NCBI GenBank assembly: GCA_030386875.1
Contig: CM059567.1
Span: 86,235,130-86,299,129, forward strand
Source: Morinoia aosen
Lineage: Eukaryota > Arthropoda > Malacostraca > Amphipoda > Talitridae
Reading direction: 5' to 3'
Length of the DNA stretch: 64,000 nucleotides
The position numbers were made by a program, and so were the translations under genes. A model generated the notes under the pieces. It saw only the letters and a list, made by a program, of their open reading frames with translations. It had not been told where the DNA came from and did not search any database. How positions within the stretch are numbered: the first letter of the stretch is position 1; every line of letters starts with the position of its first letter. Shown one piece after another: positions 48,884 to 58,328 of this stretch.

Positions 48884-48909
48884 GTTTCGGAGTCCTGCTT
48901 CATCTTCAG
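48884..48909 (-). ncRNA. Hammerhead-like core, minus unit of PLE copy D
   Basis: On the minus strand CTGAAGA (48,909-48,903) and GAAAC (48,888-48,884) fit the CUGANGA...GAAA rule. Stem II between them is weak. Confidence 0.45.
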
Positions 48910-48999
48910 TAATTGCAGTCTGAAAAACGAAAAAACACAGAAGTTCGTCAGACATGTTAAAAAGAAGAAAAAAATTTGTAGAAAAACTCATGTAAAAAC

Positions 49000-49232
49000 T
49001 TCCAATGGATAAGAACTATTCATACTATATAAAACTGGTTTTTCTTTGGCTGTTTACAACGATTCCAAAATTCTTAGTTCCGAATCATTAAAAGCATTGC
49101 ACAATATTTCAAATTGATTTTCAGCGACTCCAGCACCACACTGCTCTGCATGGAGTCGCACAGACGAACGAGGCGGTTGTGCAAGAGGCCTTCCGGTACG
49201 ATGACTTACTCCATGATGCTGCGCAATCCTTA
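49000..49232 (-). pseudogene. PLE endonuclease, downstream part (copy D minus unit)
   Basis: The minus strand from the insertion edge reads IAQHHGVSHRTGRPL, then PRSSVRLHAEQCGAGVAENQ, FEILCNAFNDSELRILESL and a stop (TAA at about 49,065). This is the C-terminal half of the GIY-YIG endonuclease. It is truncated compared with copy C, which continues past this point (YIFKLKPPLN). The upstream half lies at 53,464-53,690 beyond the nested elements. Confidence 0.85.
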
Positions 49233-50277
49233 GGCTGCTCGCCCACTGAGGCGATGCGATAGATGAGACGTCGCACGAAAACCGAGCTCATGAAGTCGCA
49301 TGCGACGCGTTGCATCAGTACCGCCCATTGAAGCCACTCGTATTGCATGAGAACCCAATAAACATTTGCATCTGGTAACAACTCGAGCCCTGCTTTGCAG
49401 CGCTCAACTCCTGATGAGCTGCGAGGCGGGAAATTTGATGTATACAAGTTCTAGTAAGCGTGATACTCTGCTCCGTAAAGCACAGTTGCATAACATACCC
49501 TGGCAGTTTCTGCCATTGTACAGCACATCACTTGAATCATGCAGCGCCGATTGTTCCTATACAAGGCATAAAAATTTTTCACTTGTCGATTTCCGGTTGG
49601 GAGGCCATCACAGAAAAATTAAGCTCGTACCTGATATCCAACTGCCGGTCAAGCTCAAGCCTTGAAGTCGTTGGTCAGTGCATGCTGCAAGCGGTATGGA
49701 TGCCAAGCAGCGCCATCTTTTTTGTGCGCCATATTCAGCGCCCAAGCAGCGCTATATTCACCGCAGCATTGATAGAAAAATCTTACCCATTTTAATTGGC
49801 ATTTGGTATGACTTTTTAATGTCTATTTTAGTTATTTGTGGGTTTTAAAAGTTTCAGGATATTTTTTTTTGCGCTATGGTGTATGCCTCATGCCAATTAT
49901 CGTTCACATATGAGAAATTAACTTTATACATTGTCTACCTCACAAAGTCGCCCAGGCCTGAATCGTTTTGAAGAGAAAAATTTCTTGCATTCACATTAAT
50001 GATTCCCTATTAATTATTGTTATAGTCATCCATATAAAACCAAAATCACGTTATGACAACCTACACAGAAGCTAGTGATCATCGCCTCGTCGCACGAAAA
50101 ATGCAGCATGCAGCTTTTTGGTGCGATAGATAAACGAGGAGGAATGAAGGCAGGAGTCGCATCGCCTCATTGGGCGGTAAGCTAGGCAACCCAATGCTAT
50201 TCCTACGGTGCTGCAAATGAATCGTGCGATTTCGCAAGGCGTCGCACCAATCGCATCGTGTCAGTGGGCGGGTTGCC
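49233..50277. mobile_element. PIF/Harbinger-like non-autonomous element (MITE 1)
   Basis: A 1,045-bp insert begins GGCTGCTCGCCCACTGA and ends with the complement of GGCAACCCGCCCACTGA; both ends continue with CGATGCGAT. It is bounded by TTA on each side (49,230-49,232 and 50,278-50,280). A 3-bp TTA/TAA duplication and G-rich inverted ends fit PIF/Harbinger elements. The interior has further CGATGCGA/GGGCGG-type subterminal repeats and no transposase. Short frames at 49,121-49,795 cover it by chance and mix PLE and MITE sequence. Confidence 0.75.
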
Positions 50278-50929
50278 TTAGTGTAATGACATACTACGCG
50301 TTGACACGCGCTTCCGCGCAAAGCTGCGGTAGCCGCAAATCCGCCAGCACGTGTTGTCTTACCAGGCCTGACATACTAGAGAAACCGCGGCGCGGAAAAC
50401 GCGCGCGGTATGTTTTCTACCGCGCATGTCGGCGGCAGGAAATTTACCGCGGCGCGGTTTAGAGCCGTCAACAAAGTAATGGCTAGTGACACATAAGCCG
50501 CTCACAGCGCTGCAGTAAACGCAATTCATTTCTAGTTTCCCATTGAATGTTAGGAAGATATCTAGATATTTTCATCACATTATTCATTAAAATTATTTTA
50601 TCTATTATTATTTGATCTATTATCTATTATTATTTCTATGTAATAGAAATTTATATAGCTATTATTATTTCATTTATCACTGTGCTCTCTGATATTTTCA
50701 TAAAAACCAGGAAACTTGTCTCAGCCACGTTGTATGGGTGCACGGAATATCTCCGTACACGAGGCATATCTAGTGATGCAAAAAAACGGTTTTATTTGAT
50801 GAAAAAACGGTTTTATTTGCAAAAAAACATGTTTTTAACGTTTTTTTTTTGTTTTTTTTTGGACACACCTAAATTTTGTTAAGTGTATGTCTGTTTTTTT
50901 TTGACGCCTTAAATAAATTAATATCCATG

Positions 50930-51287
50930 TTTTTTAGTCATTTTTTTGTACTAAAAACATCAAAAGGAAATCATACAGTAAAAGTGGTGGCAGATAACCC
51001 ACAATTACCTAGTGGAGTCTAAGAGGAACAGCAGGAGCCACAGAACTTACATTGATGGAGTCAAAATTCTGAGCTTACTATCTCTAATATGTCTGATTTC
51101 ATTTTTATGTGACCAAAAAAATCAGACATAGTAGAGATAATAAGCTCTGAATTTTATACTCTATCAATATAAGTTCTGTGGTTTCTGCTGTTCCTCTTAG
51201 ACTCCTCGGTAATTGTGGGTTATCTCCCACCACTTTTACTGTATGTTTCTTATTGATGTTTTTATTACAAAAAAATGACTAAAAAAC
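50930..51287. repeat. Large palindrome, about 170-bp arms
   Basis: The left arm (about 50,930-51,100) and right arm (about 51,118-51,287) are near-identical reverse complements. Easily seen pairs are CAGTAAAAGTGGTGG/CCACCACTTTTACTG and GAGGAACAGCAGGAGCCACAG with its counterpart at about 51,176-51,200. The centre is near 51,108. Confidence 0.9.
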
Positions 51288-52304
51288 AAGGATATAAATA
51301 TATTTTCGGTGAATAAAAAAACCTGCTGTTTTTTTTAAAAACATGTTTTTTTACAAAAAAATTATGACTAATAACAATGAATATTAATGTATTTTCTGGT
51401 ACCAAACATACCCAAGCAGTTTTTTTACAAAAAATCATGACTAAAAAACATAACATATTTTATGTGACCTAAAAAACCCCATGCAGTTTTTTTTAACCCT
51501 TCACTGCATGAATTATTTCCGGAAATAGAAAAATAGCAATGTCAGCACTCATCTGTTATGGAGTTCAAACTAACTCTGCCCTGGAGGGGTGTGTCGAACA
51601 TGTTTCATCAGCTTTTCTTTTTTGTAGAGTAAGTCTCATTAGCGGTACAAACGGCAGAAATGCACAGGTTTTAATCAATTATTCCTTCACACAGCAAAAT
51701 TTAGTTTGTGTCATATTCGACACACTATGCAGTGAGGGGTTTAAAACACATGTTTTTTACCAAAAAATCATGACTAAAACAACATGAATAATATATTTAT
51801 GAGACCAAAAAAATCCATGCTGCTTTTAAAAAACATGTTTTTTCACAAACAATCATGTATAAGAAAACCTGGATATGAATATATTTTATGTTACCAAAAA
51901 ATCATGCTTTTTGAAGAAAAGGTTTTATTTACAAAAAACATGACTAAAAAAACATAACTGTTAATATATTTTATGTGACCAAAAAAACCGTGACATTTTC
52001 AAACACCATGTTTTTGTACAAAAAGTCATTAATAGCCATGTTTTTAGTCATGCTTTTTTGGTAAAGAAAACATGATTTAAAAACCAGCATGTTTTTTTGG
52101 CATATAGAATACATTAATATCGACATTTTTTTAGTCATGATTTTTTTATAAAACAGATGTTTTTCAAAAAAACAGCATGGTTGTATTTGTTCAAATAAAG
52201 TATATTAATATCCGTGTTTTTTAGTCATGACTCTTTTGTAACCAAAACATGTTTAAAAAACAGCATGGAATTTTTGGTCACACAAAGCATATTAAGATCC
52301 ATTA

Positions 52305-52552
52305 GAACTGTACCAGGTCTTAGAATAAAATATCTTCAAAGAATCTATTCACTCTATAAAACGTTTCGGAGACCAGCTCCATCCTCAGCAAGTCATTCAG
52401 TAAAATGTGGTTAAAAGGAACAGTGAAAATTCACTGTCCATTTTACCATGTTTTACTGAATGACTAACTGAGGATGGAGCTGGTCTCCAAAAGGTTTATA
52501 GAGTGAATAGATTCTTTGTTGATATTTTATTCTAAGACCTTGTACAGTTCAA
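52305..52552. mobile_element. PLE tail pair as a 250-bp palindrome
   Basis: Two PLE tails lie head to head with arms of about 120 bp centred at 52,428 on CAGTGA-AAAT-TCACTG. The left arm on the minus strand has an intact hammerhead-like core (CTGAGGA 52,388-52,382, stem GGAG/CTCC, GAAAC 52,367-52,363). The right arm has CTGAGGA at 52,468-52,474 but CCAAAAG instead of CGAAAC. The right tail continues to about 52,645 with ATTCGATTAAAGAAAAATGA, a phrase also found in inverted form at about 48,783-48,800 in PLE copy D. Confidence 0.82.
52363..52388 (-). ncRNA. Hammerhead-like core in the PLE tail palindrome
   Basis: CTGAGGA, a 4-bp stem II (GGAG/CTCC) and GAAAC on the minus strand. It is the best-formed core in the window. 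Stem I and stem III pairing and cleavage site not established. Confidence 0.6.
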
Positions 52553-53463
52553 ATAAAATATGATTTCAATATTAACAGTGTTCTTTGTTTATAAGTTTCT
52601 AAAGATAATTCGATTAAAGAAAAATGACTTTCCTGATATTTTCATCCGTGTTTTTTAGTCATGATTTTTTTTAAATGTTTTAAAAAAAAACATTTTTTTG
52701 GTCCAATAAAATTTAATAATAGCCATGTTTTTTTAGACATGATATTTCTGTAAAAAAAAACAATTTTTTTTCTTCAAAAAAACAGCATTGGGTTTTTAGA
52801 TCACATAAAATATATTAATATCCATGTTTTTTAGTCACAATTTTTTATATAAATAACGTTTAAAAATAAAACAGTATGGTGTTTTGGTCACATCTCTATC
52901 AATGACCATAAGTAAAGATATGTTATTATAACACATCATTTGGGGAGTTGAAGGTCATTCACATGTATTGTAATATAAATAAAATATCAAAACATGAAAC
53001 CGCAAAAAATGAAAAATTTCATAATTCCATAGAAAACCATATATTAAGAAGTATGCTGTTTTATTTTGTAATCAGACATGAAAACAAATAATGTAATGTG
53101 GTTCTTTTTCTTGCCGAGTTATTTTCAGACAAAATATTAAAAAAAATATATCCACGTTTTTTTTACCATGTTTTTTTTTAAAAAACGTGTTTTTTTTTAA
53201 AAAACGGCTTGGTTTTTTTTGAGTCACATCTCTAGGCATATCCAATAATCCTTAGCTTTCAGCAGCGCACACAGTTGCAGCATTTATGGAATGCGAAACC
53301 TCCATTCTGTTCAGAGTTCCAAACAGCACTGTACGAAAAAATGCGCGACAACCTTCACGGTTTCCGCGCCAATGTGTCATCTACCTACAAATGCGTTTTT
53401 ACCGCGCGCGGTCGCGGTAGCGGTTTCCCGCTTCCGCAACCGCATAGTATGTCATAACACTTA

Positions 53464-53690
53464 CATAAAACGGCACGGTCGTCATACCGACATAGCCTGA
53501 TGTACACTGCACACGACTAAATTTATAAACTATGGACGCCCTCATTCGCTTCGGAAGTGCATCTTAATTCTGAAAAAATAAGACTATTTTAAACGAATTG
53601 ACGGAAATTAGGCACTATTTTACGTCAGGAAAATTTCGATTGAAAAGCAATTCTGAATCTTTAGACATCTCAGACAACTGGCCAAAGAAA
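53464..53690 (-). pseudogene. PLE RT C-terminus and endonuclease start (copy D minus unit)
   Basis: Read down from 53,690 on the minus strand: FPFFGQLSEMSKDSELLFNR, NFPDVK, a stop, a VNSFKI stretch, another stop, DALPKRMRASIVYKFSRVQC and SGYVGMTTVPFYV up to the TTA where the insertion sits. YKFSRVQC...YVGMT is the GIY-YIG core. The frame continues in phase into 49,232-49,000 if the nested elements are skipped. Confidence 0.82.
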
Positions 53691-53711
53691 GGAAAACTGT
53701 AAAACAAACAT

Positions 53712-54090
53712 TGTACATGGTCGACAGGACTCATTCTTCCGTGCGACTCCATGCAGAGAAGTGTGGTGCTGGAGTCGCTGAAGATCAATTTGAAATATTG
53801 TGCAATGCTTTAATGATTCGGAACTAAAAATTTTAGAATCGTAGTACATAGCCAAAGAAAAACCAGTTTTAAACAGTATGAATAGTTCTTAGCCGCTGGA
53901 AGTTTTTGCATGTGTTTTTCTATCAATTTTCTTCTTTTTTTATCATGTCTGACGAACTTTTGTCTTTTTAAGTTTCTTCAGACATTACTTAGTCAGGATG
54001 GAGCAGGACTCCAAAACGTTTTATGGATTTGACGATATGTGATAGTAAATAATGCCTTACCTACGAGCAGTGTTCCTCGTTTTTAAATTC
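53712..54090 (+). mobile_element. Inverted partial PLE copy (plus unit of copy D)
   Basis: It starts at the endonuclease codons VRLHAEKCGAGVAEDQFEIL, then a one-base deletion shifts the frame at about 53,805. The tail follows, including a decayed hammerhead-like site (GTCAGGA and CCAAAAC at about 53,993-54,017) and the terminal part that mirrors 48,807-48,900. Confidence 0.85.
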
Positions 54091-54104
54091 CTAATTCAAT
54101 CAAG
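54091..54104. other. Right target-site duplication of PLE inverted dimer
   Basis: CTAATTCAATCAAG, identical to 48,763-48,776. Confidence 0.85.
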
Positions 54105-56040
54105 TTCTTTCAAATGATCCTAGCGCATTAGCACTTATAATATTTTTCTATACGACTCGAAAAATATTTCGAGCATCCTTCCAGAAAGATCCAGACATTT
54201 TCTATTTACGAAATACAAAAGAATTTTTAATAGCACTCAAAATATTGCATGTACTGTATTTTAAAAACAAAGCATTTATGCAATTCTTGGAAACATTAGT
54301 TGTATCTTGATTACATTTTTACTTACAATACTCAAGTCCCGTCCCCTTGAGTGCAAACAAAAATTGGTACAATTGCGCAGAGTGCTCATTACGGCGCTGG
54401 TGATATTTGGTCCAATTCACTGGATTTATACGCATTGCGAAGATGGCGTAGGGTTACTGTAAATTTGTAAGCGTCTCTCGTTACACCCTCAAAAAGAAGA
54501 GTTTGTGTCATATTATGTATTCTTGTTCGCATTTTTCACATAAGCGTCTTCTTGTGTAAAAGTAGATTCCTTTCTCCACGTATATCCCGCCCTTTTTCTA
54601 AGGATAATGTTTTATTGTCATGATTTATCCATTATTATTCGTTCTCCCGCTATGCATTTTGCGAATATGATTTTCATATATTAATTATTTAATTCGGAAC
54701 GCTATGAATGCATAACATCAAGTTATTTCGTGCCAAAAGCCTTAAATTTGAACGAGGATTTCATTCAAATTTTTCTGAAAACATCTGGCTACTTTCAATT
54801 TTGTTTAAGTGAGAGTTTGCTTTACCGAAAAAAAAACATAGAGTGTACTGATACATTTTTTGTTGATGAAGAAAGACTTATTTTCAATTGACTATGGCTG
54901 ATTTACTAAACATTGAAACTGATATCACGACTAGAAGCTTTAGACTTGCGCCTATAGGAGTTTCAGCGCAAGCCAATCCAACTCTGTGACGCCGGTGTTT
55001 GCGTACTTCAAATTTGCCTCCGTCCACTTCAACAGAATATCCGGCGCAAGCACTCCAGCAGAAACTCTTGGATACGAAAATCACTAGCAATAGAACTTAC
55101 ATACGTGATCGCCTAACAGTTGAAAGGACCTGGGGTTATGATGAATTGAAATGGCACATTACATTATTTTAGTTTAATCATTTATAATTCTTCGTAAGTA
55201 AACAGAAACATCGGTAAAGATTCGAAAAGCTTGCACAGAAAACAATTGAAGTTATTAAAGAGAGTCTAAAGACGAAATCTTTAGAGCGTATGATCCCTCA
55301 AAAAAAACAGTATACAATATCGCCACCCATCTACTAACTTACGATGAAAATGAAGACTGCCAACCACTGGCTAAATTTTTCATTCTTCCTAGTGGATCTG
55401 AACCCCGCTATTGATTCTACAGCTATAAAAAATCATTTTTTGTACTATACCCTTAAAATACCTAATACTATTGTTGGTTCATTTAATGGTTTTCAGTCTG
55501 CAATAAAAAACATTGCCCATAGTTCCTATAAAAGTTTATCATTTTTGAAACCTGTGTTTAAAAAAGTACAAGCAAATATTACCAAGTAAGTTTGCCGGCA
55601 TGCAAACAATCTGGTCTTGGGGCTGGATATCGAAGAAGGAATGGTCTTTCTAGAAATTTCCTCTCATGTATGCAAATTAAACAGAATTCTAAAGATTATT
55701 GTAAAATCATTCAAATGTTACCTTTGGAATTAATTTTGAGTGAGATGACTACAATGCTTTTAATTCGCCACATTAGAACGGTAAAAAATATTACCCGTCA
55801 TAAAATGAAAAAATTGACGTGAACCAAAAGGAAGTGAGGCTGCTCATACACTGTATGTATGAAGTGCGCAAAGTGCTCAAATATGGTTTATCAATCCGTA
55901 CGATCTTGGGCCCAATTTGTTGACGTGTCCACAAATTGTCAGTTTTCAGTAACATTATCGCACGAATTTACTAATATGTTGAGCATAAGTGATTCTTCTC
56001 CATCTGCGATGGAAATACAAAAATACGCAAGGTTGAGTAC
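54105..56040. other. No recognisable gene; may hold upstream PLE remains
   Basis: AT-rich. The frames 55,344-55,589 and 55,592-55,822 look like pieces of one decayed coding region on the plus strand just upstream of the PLE relic at 56.0 kb and could be its N-terminal half, but no motif proves it. A GC-richer minus-strand frame at 54,884-55,090 is unrecognised. Confidence 0.4.
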
Positions 56041-57030
56041 ATAATGGATAGCCTCGAAATAACCTCTTTGTTCACTAACTTATCTGTTAAGGAATCCACT
56101 GCCATCATATTCCTGTGGAACCATTTTTAATGGCAATATCTTGTTCCACGGGCTCCATCGATAGAGCATTCTAGTGTTTCTTTGATTTTTAAGAAAAGAT
56201 AACACGCTTTTATCCATTGACATCATGTTCCATGAATCATAATATTATATCTTCGTACCTGAATTTGAAGATGTTTTCATTTAATGACTAATATCATAGA
56301 AAGATTGACGAAACCCCCTTGGAAAGTCGTTCATTCCTAAGAAAAGTGCTAAAAACATATAAAAATTTCACAAAAAATAAAATTACACTGTTACATTCAT
56401 TTTGGTTGTATTCATTTCAGGTTAAATTTATTTTAAATCTGTTTACGTCGACGCTATGCGAAAGTCTATCGTTACTTTTTCGCTGTATAACCGGTGTAAA
56501 AAGTTTTGTAAATCATCTGAACTCGAAATAAGAATCAATGAATCAATTACATTCACCCATGCAATTGAGAGAAATAACACTCAACTGTTTTATACACTGC
56601 CGTTCAGAACCATTATCGTACTCTTCAATAGGTGCTTATAGAAATGGACATGTACAAAAATGGTTTTGATATTCAATAGTTTATTCAAACAAAATTAATA
56701 ATGTCAAAGATTTGTTCGATAAAAACTACGAATACGTCATTACGTATACGTCACATACGTCATAAACTTGTTTGATTTTACTCATGGCTTTCTGAAAAAT
56801 AACAGCATCATCTTACACCCCTTCTCGAAAAATTTGAATCAAACATTTCCATTAATGAACGGAAACCTTCCCTGATTAATCAATGCAATTCAAACCCAAC
56901 CCCATATACGTCAATAATTCTTATGGCAACACTGTAGATGTATTTTGTTCATGGCATAGAAATATGCTAATTCTTTTCTCGGTGTTTTATTTCAGACAAC
57001 TGATAATAGCACAGTATCGCTCGAAAAGTC
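56041..57030 (+). pseudogene. Decayed Penelope-like element (copy E)
   Basis: LEITSLFTNLSVKES (from about 56,053) matches the PLE reverse-transcriptase motif A region (TSLFTN). YRYFFAV at about 56,468-56,488 sits where the YxDD box should be but lacks the Asp pair, and ESITFTHAIERNN (about 56,540-56,578) is the segment after it. At the end, TTCTCGGTGTTTTATTTCAGACAACT (56,975-57,001) is nearly identical to the tail of copy C at 27,506, and it runs into a decayed hammerhead-like pair (CTGATAA at 57,000 and CGAAAAG at about 57,022). No endonuclease is readable between. Stops and frame changes are frequent. Confidence 0.55.
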
Positions 57031-57352
57031 TTAATTGTTATAACAGTTATTATGAAAGAAAATGTTTTCAGCAACCCTGTTCAAAGCTTGGATTACCTAT
57101 TGTTTTAACATTTATGAATTTATGTGCACAAAAAAAACTCTTTTAACTAGTAATGCAAGCATCAGCCTAGTTATTTCGTAAAAAAATACAAGATCTTCGG
57201 ATAGGCAATTTATGCCGGAGGAGAAATAAGATCCGTTGGATGTATATTACGATAAAGCTTATTCGTGATAAACACATTTACAATCAGTGAAAATATCTCT
57301 ATTTTTCCACCTCAAATGCCATATTCATGGTTGACCACCAAAATTATGACAC

Positions 57353-58328
57353 TGTTGATACTGTCGTGCGGTCGACGTGAAGGTTCGTGGAAAAGGGACT
57401 GTCTTCTGTGCAGCTTCCTTCTTCAGGTGTGCTAGCTTTTCTGCGCAGATGCCCTTCCAGAGGTTCGTGTGGATACCGCCTACGCCGTAATTAGTCCGCT
57501 GGGGCATCAGAAGTAATTTCTATATTTGCCGAACTACAGCGGTACCGTTAGGGTGAGGTTTGTGTGGTTACCGCCCACGCCTTAATTAGTCCGCTAGGGC
57601 AACAGAAGTAAATTCTGTTTGTGCCGAACTACGGCGGTACCGCTAGAGAGACGTTTGTGTGGGTACCGCCTAAGCCGTAATTAGTCCGCTAGGGCGACAG
57701 AAGTAAATTCTGTTTGAGCCGAACTACGATGGTACCGTTATGAAGACGAGTAACTGTCTGCGCCGTAATCAGTCCGTTAGGGCAATAGAAGTAATTTCTG
57801 TCTGTGCCGAACTGCAACATCGTCTTCCTTCACGATAAACTATGCGGAAAAATTTGTCCTCCCCAGGTGGTTCCATAAGCGCCATTTTAGGTGAAGAGTC
57901 GTATTAGACTAAGGTCTGTATCATTAAGGAGAAAGGAGAACTCTTTCGACCTTAGGATCTGAATAGTTTTCGATGATTCTCTTTGCAGTGCCTCTTAAAA
58001 ACACAGATACATTTCAGCTAAGAGCATGATTTAGTTACTTTTTGCGAAAATAGCGTACATAGAAATGAGTTACTGCATAACACGATACAACACGCAAAAT
58101 TAAATTTTAAAATATTTCTGCCATTCAGCTAAGTAATCAATCTAATTTTCGAGTAAGGAAATACAATACAATTAAACTTAAGGGCCAACTAAAGTAAATA
58201 CACAGGCGCTCCATCGACGCAGAAGAACAGACTTAAGCCCCGTACAGGGAACTGAACACATAAAGAAAATACTTAAGATTATGGGTAACTATAATAGAAT
58301 AGAGTCGAAACCACTTGGTTGCCTGACA
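57353..58328 (-). repeat. Solo LTR of the Gmr1-like family
   Basis: On the minus strand it starts TGTCAGGCAACC and ends with a diverged copy of GACGGTATCGACA, matching both LTRs of the 42-kb element along its whole length (976 bp). It has at least three copies of the 95-bp internal repeat plus a decayed fourth, more than either LTR of the 42-kb element. No internal sequence is attached. The flanking 5-mers (GACAC left, GCCAG right) do not form a clear target duplication. Confidence 0.9.

Larger units (their letters stand above)
50770..53230. repeat. Degenerate repeat array with mirrored halves inside MITE 2
   Basis: A word close to CATGTTTTTTAGTCATGATT recurs about a dozen times. Between about 51,275 and 51,950 it appears as the complement (TCATGACTAAAAAACATG), and from about 52,040 to 52,850 in the forward sense, so the two halves mirror each other around roughly 51,990. 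One early copy at 50,934 is forward because it belongs to the palindrome at 50,930-51,287. A phrase like ATATTAATATATTTTATGTGACC usually separates units of about 90-100 bp. Confidence 0.75.
50281..53460. mobile_element. Second TTA-flanked element with palindromic interior (MITE 2)
   Basis: A 3,180-bp unit starting GTGTAATGACATACTACGCG and ending with the complement of GTGTTATGACATACTATGCG. It has TTA on both sides (50,278-50,280 shared with MITE 1, and 53,461-53,463). The outer 200 bp at each end are GC-rich, full of CCGCGG/GCGCGG words, and TGACATACTA recurs at 50,367. The interior is extremely A/T-rich and is built of inverted repeats, listed separately. No transposase seen. The TIR length (about 20 bp) and TTA duplication fit a Harbinger-type element, but the internal structure is unusual. 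Confidence 0.72.
48777..54090. mobile_element. Penelope-like element, head-to-head inverted dimer (copy D) with nested insertions
   Basis: The left (minus) unit runs from about 53,690 down to 48,777 and the right (plus) partial unit from about 53,715 to 54,090. The tails match as inverted repeats, with the same GTTTTATGGATTTGAC block and hammerhead-like site. The whole structure is bounded by a perfect 14-bp duplication, so it entered as one unit. The minus unit is split by two DNA elements (49,233-53,460); deleting these and one TTA restores its coding frame. As in copy C, the plus unit begins within the endonuclease, near the VRLHAE codons. Confidence 0.88.

Noticed and set aside
49121-49795. 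Open frames across the PLE/MITE 1 boundary
   Set aside because: They mix sequence from two different elements, and the minus frame is not the PLE endonuclease frame, which is offset.
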